A DNA stretch of 64,000 nt from Phragmites australis. Lineage: Eukaryota; Streptophyta; Magnoliopsida; Poales; Poaceae. Below the pieces are notes generated by a model. It saw only the letters and a list, made by a program, of their open reading frames with translations. It was not told where the DNA came from and made no database searches. Position 1 is the first letter of the stretch. Every line of letters starts with the position of its first letter. Where the stretch lies: positions 35,033,501-35,097,500 of the forward strand of contig NC_084929.1 in assembly GCF_958298935.1 (NCBI RefSeq), given 5' to 3'. Shown here in pieces: positions 23,537-36,757 of the stretch. Made by a program: the position numbers and the translations under genes.

Positions 23537-23808
23537 CTCCCTCCATTTTAAAATATAATGCTTATTTGTGATAGACACAAAGATTAAGGAAGGCATGAAA
23601 CCATAGGAAAATGACCATGATAACCCTACTTAATTATTGGGAAACATAAGAAAGAATAGTTTGTGATATGCTATCCATTAATATAGGGGAGATAAAAAAC
23701 AGTAAATAAGGGAAAGCATGGAAAAATATCAATAAATCCATACGCAAGGCTTATATTTTGACAAAAGTTCAAGAAAACAATAAGCCTTGTAGAACGAAAT
23801 GGATGGAG
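23537..23808. mobile_element. Stowaway-like MITE
   Basis: It begins CTCCCTCCATTTTAAAATAT and ends AGAACGAAATGGATGGAG, inverted repeats flanked by TA (23535-23536 and 23809-23810). The sub-terminal AATGCTTAT / ATAAGCCTT blocks are also inverted. It is noncoding and 272 bp long. Confidence 0.75.
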
Positions 23809-23964
23809 TAGTGCTCACAGAGGCACACGTTGCTGGACGAAGATCCATGTGATTGGTGCAGCACTCGAATTTTTTTTATGGAAAGTAATTCCTTTAACCA
23901 GAGGCTGACATAATGTTTACGTCCACGAGAGAACTTACATCATTTAGGACAGTGTCATACTAGA

Positions 23965-24171
23965 TTAAAATACCTCTCGACCCAAGATTAGCACTAAACT
24001 AGCTAGCTTATGCGCTACGTTATTACAAGAATGTGGACCGTAAGAAACTCGGACATCAGTGAAGCTAGTAAACATCCTGAACTTGATTTCTTTGAAGATG
24101 ACACCACACGTCGCTAAGTCAAAAGACGAAGAGATCAGAACAGACCTTAGATTAATCGCATCTGCCTCCAA
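23965..24171 (-). mobile_element. LINE-derived RNase H (RVT_3-like) fragment
   Basis: The reverse-strand frame reads EADAINLRSVLISSSFD, then RVSYGPHSCNNVAHKLASL. This matches the C-terminal part of the RNase H-like domain found in plant LINE non-LTR retrotransposons and their relics (acidic residue, then an N-x-x-AH-x-LA motif). No reverse transcriptase is found next to it, so it is a relic. Confidence 0.65.
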
Positions 24172-24445
24172 ACCACCTCACGGTTCGGCTTAGATGCTAC
24201 GGCCCAAAGATTATAGGCACTGACGAGTCCCCACGGCCCACCTCTCTGCCAAGACCGGGCTAGATAATGGCTCACCAGACAGATAGACACGCTGAAAACA
24301 TCTAGGCCCAAGAGGCAGGAGGGAGTTCGCCTGGCTGCATGACTTCAACACGAAAGGAAGGAAAAGATCATACGTTAGACAGAGCCACTTAGATGGATAC
24401 TGACATGGTTTGAGACGAGGAGGTCGAATCTGCAAACCGTCTTTT

Positions 24446-25029
24446 GATAGGATGGTGAAGTCACGAGGCACAACTCCTTTTACCAGTGTTTCTATTCTAG
24501 TGTATACCTTCTTATACACACATTAGTTAGCCTTAAATGGGACTTACAACAAACACAATTGGATTGTTCGCCCAACATATGATCTATATGATTTTTGTTT
24601 ATACAACATCGAATATGTTCAACAACTTTGAACAACTGCAAAAGGAAGAAAAAAAAGTATGTAGGTTGTGTTGGTTTTATCCTAACTAGTCATGTAGGGA
24701 AGATAGCGCGGGTCATGCGTTGGTTTTGTCCTAACTAAAAAAAAGTATGTAGGTTGTATTGATAGGATGATGAAGTCATGGGGCACAACTCCTTTTATTA
24801 GTGTTTCTATTCTAGCGTATATCTTCTTATGCACACGTTAGTTTGTCTCAAATAAAATTTACAACAAACACAATTTGATTATTCTGCCCAACGTATGATA
24901 TATATGATTTCGGTTTATACAACATGGAATATGTTGTCCAACTTTGAATAGTTACAAAAGGAAGAAAAAAAGTATGTAGATTGTGTTGGTTTTATCCTGA
25001 TTAGTCATGTAAGGAAGATAGTGCAGGTC
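24446..25029. repeat. Tandem direct duplication of about 269 bp
   Basis: Unit 1 (24446-24714) and unit 2 (24761-25029) both run from GATAGGATG(G/A)TGAAGTCA to AGATAG(C/T)GC(G/A)GGTC. They share blocks such as CACAACTCCTTTTA and TTGGTTTTATCCT, and are separated by 46 bp that itself repeats the GTATGTAGGTTGT motif. The duplication ends about 200 bp upstream of the GIP1-like TATA box. Confidence 0.85.
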
Positions 25030-25223
25030 TAGTCAGGATAAAGAGAAAATTACATTACAGTATAGAGAGAAAATTACCTGCAAAACATGTACAGGATGTG
25101 GTGTGCTTAGATTAGACGATGGAGACCCACGGTAATTACTGCATAGTACGTCGTATCAAACGCGGGCAGGAAAAGAGTTAACGCGCCTTATTAACCCCTC
25201 CTCCGTAATCCATATAGGCAGGA

Positions 25224-25231
25224 TATATAAA
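25224..25231 (+). promoter_or_regulatory. TATA box of the GIP1-like gene
   Basis: TATATAAA lies 155 bases before the start codon, followed by a GC-rich leader without an upstream ATG in good context. The implied transcription start is near 25255. Position and match are typical of a plant core promoter; no transcript data support it here. Confidence 0.55.
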
Positions 25232-25385
25232 CGTGGGCGCAGCGGAGGGAGGGGAGGAAGGGTTTTGGAATTTGGCCGCCGTTGCGTTGCGTGGGAGTGA
25301 ACCAAGCCGAAGCTACCCACCGCCGCGCCCCCTGTTCCCGAAGTCCGAGGGGTTTCCCGGCGAGGAGGGGATCCCGGCGGCGAGG

Positions 25386-28300
25386 ATGAGCGGCGGGGGT
25401 GCCGGAGGGAAGGGGGCGGCGGCGCCCGTCCCGGCGGCGTCGAGGAAGCTGGTGCAGAGCCTGAAGGAGATCGTGAACCGCCCCGGGCCTGAGATCTACG
25501 CCGCGCTGCGTGAGTGCGGCATGGACCCCGACGAGGCGGTCAGCCGCCTCCTCTCCCAAGGTTCGGGCCGGGCCCGCGCTATCTTCCCCCACGCCCACGA
25601 TTTAGTGCTTGTTTCGCTGTTCCTTCACCGGTTGTTCCCTGGATGCGCGATGGAGTTGGAGGGCACGTTGCTAGGGTTTGGAGGGGCGTTAGACCAGTGG
25701 GCTCTTGTCGATCTGGGGCGATTCGTCGCCGTGAAGGTTGCGTCTGAGCGCGCGGCCGCTACGGATTAGTGGGAATCTGATGAACTTGTATTGTTTTTCC
25801 CCTCCGGGGCTTTGTGTTCATACTTCGCGATTTTAGATATCTAAGTCGGCATCAGATTATAGTGTTAGATTTATAATTGTAAGGGCTGTCGCAAATATTC
25901 TTCTGGTTCTACGCTTTTTAGGGTTTCTGTTTTAGATGTCCTGCTAAATGCTAATATGGTAAGTGTTTCCAGATTTGGATTAGCGTGTAGGTAGATTCTG
26001 GTTATTATTTCTGCTGTGCCTCCTTTTGCGTCTCTGTGGTTTAAATTGGCGGTCAGCTAGACACTTCAAGAATGCTCGAATTTTTGTGGCTGTAGCTTTT
26101 GGGGGAGGACTTGCTATTCTCTGATGTAATGTGTTGATGGTGTGGAGAATGTGGATACCGGAAACTTGGGAGAACGGAAGATAAGCGAGCTGCATTTGTT
26201 CATACCTTTTAGCTCTTTTCAACGTAGGAGGGAAACTGAAATGAGTCTGATTGATATTTGATTCTTGCAACCAGGTTTGGAAAAGACAGTTGCGGAAAGT
26301 TTAGTTACTCAATTTAGAAAGGATAGCTGTGGTAAATTTAGCTAGCAGGAAAGGGAGCCTTTAGACTGGGAAAGGAGGTGGAGCTTCTGGATTGTCTTTT
26401 TAGTTTGTTGAAAAGTTGAAACATCGCTGAGTTGCTTGTTTTGTTGCCTGTACTTATATGAGATCTGTTAAGTGGTGCTATATTGCCGTGGGATGAGTAC
26501 TTTCTATGTACATCTCTTATGTGGTGGATGAGAAATAAGGATAGAGGTATGCTGATTTTGCAAGCTTTTTCACATGTATGGGAGTATCAGGGACAGGGTT
26601 TATTTTGTTAAGGCTTTTGGGGAAAAATGGCAGAAGGGATTTTCTTTTCTTATTTGAACTTCTACTCTTTTAGATTCTGTTTCCTATCACCTGGCTATAT
26701 AAAATTTAGAGGAAGGTGTGTATGTCTTGGGTTTGTCTCAGATATCAGATCAGTGGGATGTTTCATTCATATTCATAAGAAGAATAACAGCTTTTGCTGT
26801 TTCTGCTTTTTTTTTTTTTGGTAATTCTTCTTTTGTTGTTGTGCGTGAACAGGTCACAACTTCTTTTGTTGTTGAGTTTGTTTTGTTTTCAATGTACATC
26901 TATGAAACACGGATACTCCCAGAAGGTAGTGTATTTGTATCTGACGTGGTATCTGATATGGATACTCCTCGGATACGTATCCGAGGAGTATCTGAAAAAA
27001 TAAATAAATCGAAAATTAAGGATATGTGTTGGATACTTCGTAGATACCTCGAGGATACAGCTCAGCCTGGCAGCAGTCCGGATCAGCCCAGAGTCGAATC
27101 CCTAAAACTGGCATCGCTCTCGCCTCCCTCTCCAGCCACCTCTCTCTCGCAAATCTGTCACCAGTCGCCGCCAGCATGCAGTGCCTCTCGCCAGTCACAA
27201 CCACGCCGGCGGCGACGCGCACGCCTTCAGGCTCTAGCGGGCTTATAGCCGCCCACACCTCCAGGTTCTAGGCTCCCGCGCGGCTGCGCCTCCAGGCTCC
27301 AGATTCGGTGAGTGCTGATGAACCAGATCTCCCAACACCTGATAAAAAATGGATTACTGATGAAGTGACCTGAAGATTATGGCTTACTCTTGTTTCTATA
27401 GGTCCTCTGCTTTGTTATGTTGGTCTGTAATAGTTTGTGGTGATGCCTCCGTTGTTTTCCAGATGACATTGGCTTCTAGAAGTTTTTGCTGCTCTTTCTC
27501 TATTCCTGTACTGTGAAATGTATCTTTTATCCGTACAGTGAAGTATTGATGTACTGATGCGCCTCCACTCATCTGTTATCTAAGTGGAACATAGGAGCTT
27601 AGTTAATTAGGCTAAGGTGATGTACTGATGTATAGTTAATTGCTACCTATGTGACTTGTCCATCAGACTTGTGACATATTACTGTTTTTTTAAGTATTAA
27701 AACGTATCTGCATATCGGATTTTCTAGAAAAATGGCGTATCTCCGTATCCGTATCGGTCCGATACCCATACCTATATCCGTATCGGTCCAATACCAATAC
27801 CCGTATCCATTTTGGTGCTGCATAGATGTACATAGCTGCCTGGATATCATCTGATCTTGTCATACAAATTCTCTTTTCGATTTTTACTCATCTGTGTTTC
27901 TTCTGCTGTTTTTAGTGATCATTAGCTATCTTGTTGTTTTGTTCATTAGTTTGCATTATTTATTAATTATTGTATTTGGCAGTGACACCAAGATTGATCT
28001 GTTATGTTAATGGGATCCAGCACATGTATGAGCATTGTATCTCATTTGCCACTATCATTATTATTTTACAGATACTTTTCAAGAGGTAAAGAGCAAGCGT
28101 GATAAGAAAAAGGAGGTCAGTTAACACTGAACTTTATCTTCAATGTACCCTATGTGTCTGAAATGTTCATTTCGTTTTATAACCATTGACCAGCTTTAGG
28201 TTGGGTTACTTATGAATCGGTAGCTAATTGTCTTCTTGCATCATATGGGTTTGTTCTTTTATTTCAGCATGATCCATTGCACCAAAGCACCAAAGTTTAG

Positions 28301-31300
28301 ATATGGAACTACAATTTTGCTTTGTTAAAAAGATGTTCTATTCTTAGTAGAAATGACAACTATAGTTATGGGCATTTACATAGATTAAAGAGACTCCTGA
28401 GCCTAGATCTCGATCAGCAAATAATTCTACAAGTCGAGGCATCAGAGGTGGTGCAGATCGTGGTGGATGGAACGGTTCTGTGCAATCCAGCTCCGTTGGT
28501 AATAGACAGAGTACCTTTTATGTCCTCAAGGCTATTTGTTTTTGGCCATTAGTCCTTCTAACCCTCTGTTTGTCTCATTCACAAAATCAGATAATGTGAC
28601 CTCTAGGTCACCAGTCTCGGGACCTGGTATGCCGTCAACAATTGCAAGGTAAGAAAAACATCCCTATGCATTTGAAGGATGATATTTATGCTGTTTATAC
28701 TTTTTTAGGCAAACTATTATCTACCTGTCTGTTTTCCCTCAAATCTTCTTATTATTGGCCTTTGAGATGCCTATATATGTTGTTGTTGATGCTCCTGTCA
28801 TGTTGAAAAAACATCTGAGGACAGCTTGAGTCCTTTCGATTAACTCCTTTGTTTTGGACTTGAACTTATTCTTTTGTTGGGTAGCTCATTTTGATTGGAT
28901 TATGGCATTCTGTTATTGGCGACGATATCATTAAGTGTTGGATCGGAATCAACATTATGATCTCCAGATGTTTGAATGACGCCTATCACTAAAAACCTAA
29001 AAATTTATCCTGTCTGTTGATGGTTTCATATTATTTGCTTTCTATTCATATTGTGTTGGATATTCATGCCCTCTCTTGTCTCCCACAGTTCCTTTGTAAA
29101 CAAACATATGGTTCCTGAGGGACCAGTAGTACCAGTGCAATCATCATCTGGGTTTCAGCACGGTTGGTCTGGGACGCCAGGTCAGTTGTCGATGGCCGAT
29201 ATTGTGAAAATGGGTAGGCCTCAGGCAAAGCATTCTATCAAGCCTGTGGTTACAGCTGACAGAGGATATGCCGGACAATATCCATCTTTGCCAAGCACTG
29301 CAAACCAGAATCCAAAACAATCCGCAAGCACAGTTTTACCGACAGAGCTTGACCACGGATTACCTCCTCTGCAAGATTCTGTTCAGATTAAGAATCACAG
29401 TGATTCTACTGCTGACAACAAGCACACATATGGGAATAATTGGACTCAACAAGATGAGCCACACACAGTGAATCAATCATCCCTCCCTGAGACTTCTGGT
29501 GACTCATACGAGGCATCGTTACAGTCATCGGTGCTAGTTGATGATGTGGTTCACTCGCATGAAAATTCGCATTTTGATGAAAACAACACCATTGCAGTGA
29601 GACCAGTAACTGCTTCTGAGGGACACTTGGGACATGATGAAGGTAATTCTGATTATAATGATGGATTGTTGAACAACTCAAGTTCCTATCAGCCCCAAGA
29701 GCATTCTTACACAGAGGGCGAAGGTGAGTTTATAGTTAATTGTACAAACTCTGCTTAGCTTCTGTTGGTTAATCATCTTAGAGGCCAAACATTTTTGTTT
29801 GAAACATCCTATTAACCCGTTCCATGTGGAAAACCTGGATATTTTATGTTGCCACCGTTTTCCATTCACTAGCTACGGATAAACAGCATAACGTCTTCTA
29901 TTAGAAGCTTTTGATATTCCATTAAAAAGGTCGGTGATTCTTGGCCAGGATTATTGAAAGACTGCTTTAATTATAACTCATCGTGGTAAAATCATTGAAA
30001 TATCTGAGGGTATATTGCAAATTGCTTCATCCTCATCATATTTCACCCTGAGCAAGATGAACGTATCCATGCAATAATACTCGTAAGCATAATAAGGAAG
30101 GTAGGGACAAATAAAGAGCCAAATAATCAATCCCTCTGGGCTGAGAGGGAAATGTAGTTAACAGTTTTTTAAGAACAGATATGATAATTCACACATATTC
30201 ATAAAACTATAGAAGTCATACTTTTTTCCATGATATACTTCGGACTGGCAGGTTATTCTGTGCCTCCAGTTTTTGTTTATCCTTGCCAGCTTATGCATGC
30301 GGCATGTCACTGTATGCATACATTGCTTAACATGTCATACTGTTCTTTAACTATTTTACAAACCACGTTGTGTTGTGGTAGCCTGGTCTTGGTCTCAATG
30401 CTGTACAAACTTGTTGGCATGGTCTGCAATGTGTTCTGATTCCTTTATAACTATGATTTGTATTTATATCTTCTGATTGGCATTTCCTTGCAGTTGAGGA
30501 TTCCAATGCTGATGTATCAGCAGCAGCAGCAAACTTTGAGAGTCTAAGCCTACATAATGATGAGTTACCTGCAAAAAAGTTTGCTGAAGATAACCCTGCA
30601 GTGATAATCCCTGATCATTTGCAAGTTACAAACACAGAATGTGTCAGTTTGAGCTTTGGCAGTTTTGAATCTGGTGCATTTACTGGGTTCCTCCCACAAA
30701 AGACCACTGACAGCAATGTGGAGTTGCCTGTTGGAGTGGAATCTGCACCGGTAGATCAAATAGATGCAAGGTTAGCATTTTACAGCTGTTTTCTTTATTT
30801 TGCCGCACTGGTTGCACCTCTTTGTAAAAGGACACAATACATTGCGGAGCTGCTTGTTGCAGGAATCAAGATTACTATGACACCGGTGCTGTGAGTTCGT
30901 CAGCAAACAAGAACCTTGAGGCCATGATGGGAGCTAACATGGAGAATGCCAATGCACCTTCTGTCTCACAGGCTGATGTGCTGAGGCCGGAAGTACTTGA
31001 TCCATCTGGTCTTCAATATGACATCCCATCTGTATCAAGTCATGCATATTCGAACATGAACACATCACAGCCAAGCACAATGGAGGACCCACAAGGAAAC
31101 AACCAAGCGCACACTCTTTCCCATCTTTCAAACTTGATGGTAAGCTCTTTTCATCTTTTATATGCCAATGATAATGATCTTCCATTGCTCACATTGTTTG
31201 TGCCTAGTGCTATGTTGTACCTGCAAGTTGCAATATGTTAATCTACAGTCATAGGCAATAAAGCATGTATTACAATGTTAAGGAAAAGCCTATAGAGTTG

Positions 31301-34300
31301 ATATGAAATGTTAACAGTTCTAGATGCACTGGTCTCTCTGTAGCGTTTTGTTAGCGTTTCTGTCAAACATGAAGTATGCATGAGGCTGCAGGTCTTATCA
31401 GTAAGAAACTGTGGCATGCACATGTAGAAACAAGGCAAATTGCACTTGTAGGCCATAGGGTCATCTGTGGAGTTATCTCACCTTAAATGCCCTTATCTTT
31501 GTTGAACTTGCTGAGATTAAGAATCGGCTTAGGTGCACATGTTGAAGTGATATGCCAACCTAATGCTAGGGCTTTGTTTCTGTCTTAAAAAAACTTCATT
31601 ATTTCATAACCTGTGCAGGACCCCGGAACAGCTAACAAACACAGACAGTTTTAATCTGTGTGACAGGTGTTATAAAATACTAGAACTAATATGAATATTA
31701 ATTCAGGCCCATCTTAAGAATTAGAGTAAGTTTCAAGTGACGACACTACCTTTGGTTAAACCATCAGAAAAGAACACACTTTTAAGCAACAATTTCAGAG
31801 AATCACACTACTCGTTGCATAACATTCACAAAACTACACTTTAAGTGTAATCGGACCCCTTTTTTCTATTTCTTAATACAATGACACGCAGTTCTCCTGT
31901 GTGTTCGAGAAAAAAAAAACTACACTTCAAGCTTTGCTACAATATCCAACAAGTGGGTCCACTTGAGTATCTGTCAAGTGGTTTTCTGAAACATTATGAA
32001 AATAAAAGTGTGGTTCTTTGATATTGTCGCGACATTATGCAAATAGAAGTCAGGTTCTCTGAAAGTGTTGTGTAAAAGTGTGGTTTTGTGATAGTTTTGC
32101 CTAAGAACTATACTTTGAAAGTGTCTTTTTTTTTTAAATATACTTTTTCAGAATTATGTTCTGGATCACAGAAGGGCATTAGTGGTGTTGGATATCTTAT
32201 ATTGATCCAGCGGAGGTAGTTAAAATATCACCTTCTGCAGTAAGTGAATCATATATAACTAGCTGGGGAGCATACTTTGGGTAGGTGGTTTTTTATTGGC
32301 TGTTTGCTGTTTCAAAAAGGTTGCTCTGTAAACTGCAGTACTTGGGGGGCTCATTAGGGTTGCCTTTTTTGCTTTTTGTTAAACAAATTCAAGTAATTAA
32401 CTATGTGGTGTTTTGCTCTTGGTTTTTAAGTTATCGAAAATATTAGGTAATAAAGGTAATTTGGTGAGGAAACATGAAAAGTGATACAGGGCCATTGGAT
32501 CTGTGAGAAGCACGCTTGTAACTCGTCCACCCATCTTGTATCCAACGCCTTTTTTGTACTTGTGCACCAAATTGGTCTTCTGCACAAAATATTTTCTCTT
32601 GTATGCTGACAAGTGTTGACTGTTTTTTTATATATCTAAGAAAAAGCTTGAACTACCTTTTAAGAAAAACAAGATAACTAGATGAGCAATCAGAGCTTTC
32701 CTACTAAGGGTATGTGAAATATGCAATTCCCAAAGCCATCTTATTTTACATTAATTCCTGAAACAATTTTGAAATAAGGATCCAGAAAGTGGAATTAGAA
32801 TGCTTGCCTGGCCAGTGACTGCTAGTAATCAGTCAACAGGAGTTCAGATGACGTGTACTAGTTTAACTCTATTAGTCAATGGCTTTTGAGCAATTTTGGC
32901 CAATTAAGCTTGCCATAAGAAGACATGTACTAGTTTAACTCTATTAGAAAAGAAATCATAAAGAGTAGAAAGGACTTGCTTGCCATATAAACCAGTCTTT
33001 TGCCTTAATTTGTCGTTACTGTAAAAGACTGGTCATTCTGGAACCATTCAGAGATAGCATGTGGACCAAAAGGTTTTCCTGGTTCCCATGCCTGGTGTGT
33101 ATTTATGTCAAACATCTTCATTCTTACTGAAAAGGATTATGCTAATTTTTTTTCTTTTTCTGTTTATTTATTTAATCCAGTTGATTATGCTTGTGCACAA
33201 TTCTCACTTGTCATTTTGTTCCTCCAGCAAGCAAATCCGTTGAGCACCAACCTACTGGGGTCAAATCAATCAACTCTTCAGGACTTAGAATTTGATTTAC
33301 CGCCATATCTTGTGGCAAAATATAATGCGGGTTCATCTACTAATCCTAGACCAGCCATCTCCATGCAGGAGGTTAGTTAGATATTTGAATTCATTTTTCT
33401 GACTTGCTTCATTTAGATTCATATGCCATTTTATCTTTAGAATGTTATGAAATGGCTTTTATTCTATATCTCATGTAGAAATGAATTTATGTGGCTGTGC
33501 TAGTGTTAGAAAAACCAAGTTCCCATGCATATGCTCAACCATTCAATATCAATTGTTAAGTTAACTAGAAAATTCATAGAAGCAGCATCCTAGTTCAATG
33601 ATATATTTTTAGTAGCAAGCCAAATCTATTCTTATTAAAATGGGAAAATAATGCCCTGTTTACGTCCAGTATGGATTCTGAACTTCCTTGTTAATTTTCT
33701 TTTCTGGGAATAACGTTGTTTGAACTTTATCGTGCAAGTATTGACATCCGGGTTTTTAATATTGCATATATTACTTGGTATTAGTATTGTCTCACTTCCC
33801 TTTTGCTAAGTCTGCATGTTGTGAACATGTTTTCCAGACTCTGAAAACAGGAGTTTTTTCCAACGCTCAGTCTACACAAAATATTCCAAGTACGAGCATT
33901 CTGACAGGGCCTGCTCTCTCTCAGCAATTAGCTGCTCACCCTTACTCTCAGCCAACGTTACCTCTCGCGCCTTTTGCAAATATTATTGGCTATCCGTATG
34001 TGCCACAAAACTATGCTACTTACCTACCAGCCGCGTTCCAGCAAGCATACTCGAGTAATGGACCATTCCACCGGTCTGCCGCTGCTGTGCCAGGATCTGG
34101 TATGAAGTACGCAATGCAAGAATATAAGAGCAACCTGTCTGCTACAGGCTTGCAACAACAACAACCTTCTTCAGTCATCTCTGGCTATGGAGGCTTTGGA
34201 AGCTCTAGTAATCTCCCAGGAAGTGTCACCCTTAATCAGAATACTGTCTCTGTATCAACAACTCTTGGTTTTGATGAAGCATTGAGCAGACAGTACAAAG

Positions 34301-34742
34301 ATGCCAGTCAATACATGGCCCTCCAGCAGGTATTCGACCAGGCTGACTCATTTAACCTTGGATTTTTTTGTGCTCTCTGACCCAGTTAATGTCATCTCTA
34401 TTGATTTATGTTTAGTTTGTTCAGAAGTGTTGATTGTGGAATTTCTTTCAGGGTGACAACTCTGCAATGTGGCTTCATGGCTCAGGTTCAAGAGCACCGT
34501 CAGCGCTTCCGCCTAGCCAGTTCTATTACCAGGGACAGAGTCAGCAGGGTGGCTTTCGCCAAGCACAGCAGTCGCAGCCCTCCCAATTCGGAGGTCATGG
34601 GTACCCAACTTTCTACAGTTCTCAGGGTGGTCTTACGCAGGAGCAGCACCCCCAGAACCTGGCCGAGGGCAGCCTGAACGGCTTCCAGAGCGCGCCTTCG
34701 CGGCTGTCTCACCCGAACTGGCAGCACCAGCACACCTACTGA
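25386..34742 (+). CDS. GBF-interacting protein 1-like (GIP1-like) protein
   Basis: Family: GIP1-type proteins bind G-box bZIP factors in Arabidopsis and carry an N-terminal UBA-like DUF1296 (GIP1_N) domain, followed by a long disordered Gln/Ser-rich region. Seen: ten exons with GT-AG introns and consistent phases: 25386-25560, 28072-28115, 28393-28498, 28591-28648, 29089-29723, 30494-30770, 30863-31139, 33228-33371, 33838-34329 and 34452-34742. The total is 833 codons including the stop. The GIP1_N domain is about residues 20-75 (SLKEIVNRPGPEIYAAL, CGMDPDEAVSRLLSQ, then FQEVKSKRDKKKE). Other marks are SFVNKHM, GFQHGWSGTPGQLSMADIVK, ASQYMALQQ and the C-terminal LSHPNWQHQHTY. Intron 1 (2.5 kb) carries a hAT insert; intron 7 is 2.1 kb. 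All exons are open, so the gene looks functional. Confidence 0.9.
26900..27826. mobile_element. 927-bp non-autonomous hAT element in GIP1-like intron 1
   Basis: The ends are CTATGAAACACGGATAC on the left and, on the opposite strand, CTATGCAGCACCAAAATGG on the right. Both flanks are the same 8-mer, ATGTACAT (26892-26899 and 27827-27834). Sub-terminal GGATAC/GTATCC motifs are repeated many times near both ends, as is common for transposase-binding regions of hAT elements. A GC-rich segment in the middle (about 27050-27310) lacks any recognised domain and may be captured sequence. Confidence 0.8.
31861..31919 (+). mobile_element. Possible LINE/SINE 3' tail in GIP1-like intron 7
   Basis: A short block, CTTAATACAATGACACGCAG, then TCTCCTGTGTGTTCGAG and a run of A, resembles from memory the 3' ends of grass LINE and LINE-dependent SINE elements. 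No flanking duplication was confirmed. Confidence 0.3.
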
Positions 34743-35269
34743 GCCCTGCACCACTGTTATAGTGTCTTTTTCGCTGTTGTGAAACAGGTTTCGCGTTCCC
34801 ATATCCTAACTCGGTGCGGAGTAAAGCAGCTCGGACAAGCTGAGCTTGTGCTCTAGCGCTGATAGGGTCCAGGCATACAACAGTTCTAGAGAGCGTTTTT
34901 AACATGTTGCGTGTTGTCAGACTGATGGATTGCGATTTCTTTCGATAGCAAGTTATATGTGCGGAGGCGCAGTCCTGTAAAACTGAGACATAATCACCTA
35001 ACAAGGAGTCGTTTCTGATTCCCAAGAGGTTGTCTTGACCTTGCGCTGATTCTGCCTCGTTTCTGAATGTTCGCGGCTTCGCCCATTTTATCAGATGGTG
35101 ACCATGTGCCTTTGCGCCGTCATTGTATGAATGAGAGTCTAGGGAGATAGCATCCTGGTGCTACCTCACAATATCCTTGTTTGGATATTAGGTTCCTAGA
35201 GGATGCTCAGGGCTCCGTTTTATCATTTAATGTCCAAGACAATTATGGAATCTATATAAATATATGGAA
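34743..35269 (+). other. GIP1-like 3' UTR and spacer to the Helitron region
   Basis: Follows the GIP1-like stop. Probable 3' untranslated sequence to about 35160, then AT-rich spacer. The motif ATGGAATCTATA occurs twice in tandem (35245-35256 and 35264-35275) at the proposed Helitron 5' junction. Confidence 0.4.
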
Positions 35270-36351
35270 TCTATACTATTTATGAAAGTATGGGTTTCAA
35301 ATATGTCATGTCCACACTTGTTTACATCTTTGCTCTCCGTGCACCGATTTTGATGGCAATTATAATTAGCCTTGTGCTTTAGGAGTATATTTGAAACTTG
35401 GAACCCGTACTTTGCAATTTCTTTTTACAGTTTGGATTAGACGTGCTCACTGACTAGTTAAAAACAAACGGCTCATGGTATCTTAGATCTTACTCTATGC
35501 ACCGTCGTCCTGCCGTTCCGGCAACGCATCCGGCGCTGGCTCGGCTGCCACTGCCGGCGGGTGCAGCTCGCCGTCGGTCTTGGCGATCACTAAGATTGTG
35601 TCCAACGGTTTCCTTTCAGGAGCCAAAATCCCTTCACGACAGGATTTTCGTTCCCTTCCGTCGCGAAAGGATTCCCAGGGTCATTCCCTACATGTTGGGA
35701 TTCTCTCTCCTTTCCCTTCACGATTCCCCTCGAAGTAAAGTTATTGGAGATGAGAGGAAATAAAGGGAATGAGAACGGAGAAGAGAATCGGGAAGAGAAC
35801 AAAATGAAGAGAATATGATTGGAGATAGTCTAACCACAGCTTGCCGCCCGGCTCTCCCCGGAAGGCCCAAATCTCAACCTCATCTTCCACCACAAGACCA
35901 CTCCTGCGCAAGAATTCCTTCACCCTTTGACTACGGTCTGGACGCAGGACGCTCGACCCTCACCGTGTCAATTTCGCCCCCACTTGACGCCCGGCGCAAT
36001 CGACGACGCGCACCTTGAGACCACAGTGATCCTTCCCCTTCCCCATTGGCCTCCTGCCGCCTTCGTCCGTGCGTCCATGTTGTTTTTTCGTCGGCTTCTT
36101 GAGTACTTCGTCGTCCAAGTTGGCGGCCGGGTGGTTCCCGGCGGGACAGTGTTACACCGAATATCCTCCCTCCACTTGTTATGGTGCCTGGTTTTTCTCC
36201 ACCTGGACTCGGCCGTACCGGTCCTCTCACGGATCACATGCCTGGTAATCCTCCCTCCGATCTCTGTTTCTATAAATCAGATATGTAAAGATACGTCTGT
36301 CTTGGCCCATATATATATATATAACCTGTATGCCTCAGATTTAACGATGCG

Positions 36352-36490
36352 AATAGCCGCCAAGACGGTATCGGCGCCAATCCCGACGGTGGCAACTGCG
36401 GGCAGATGGCCTGGCCATCCTTCTTCAACCTGTGGACGGGCACGGTGCAGGTCTGGGCCCAATGTGCGGGACAATCTCCACAGGGCGGAG
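36352..36490 (+). mobile_element. Short Ty1/copia gag-pol fragment
   Basis: The forward frame reads NPDGGNCGQMAWPSFFNLW, then TGTVQVW. This resembles the low-complexity WPSFYNPWTG segment between gag and the protease/integrase in many grass copia polyproteins (from memory). It is only about 45 codons and a fragment. Confidence 0.5.
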
Positions 36491-36757
36491 CCAACAATCC
36501 AACATAAGGGGGCTAGCTTGTTAATATTATTCATAATTATTATATAAGAAGTATGATATAATTATTATATAAGAAGTATGATAGGGTGGTATATATGTAC
36601 AAATACTGATTTAATGGAGCATAGATGATAATTATAGCATTATAGTAACAAATGTTTTGTAATACAAAAGAAAAATCAATATTTTGTCTACTAATCAGCT
36701 CCAACATAGGATAACAAAACAAGTTAGCATATGCTTGACAATACAAAAGAATTATAT

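Noticed and set aside
35250..35262. Alternative Helitron 5' start A|TCTATATAAATA
   Set aside because: It fits the plant Helitron start less well than the copy at 35270; kept only as a fallback.
35440..35460. CTAGT at 35455 as the 3' end of a tiny Helitron starting at 35270
   Set aside because: No convincing hairpin lies in the 10-12 bases upstream.
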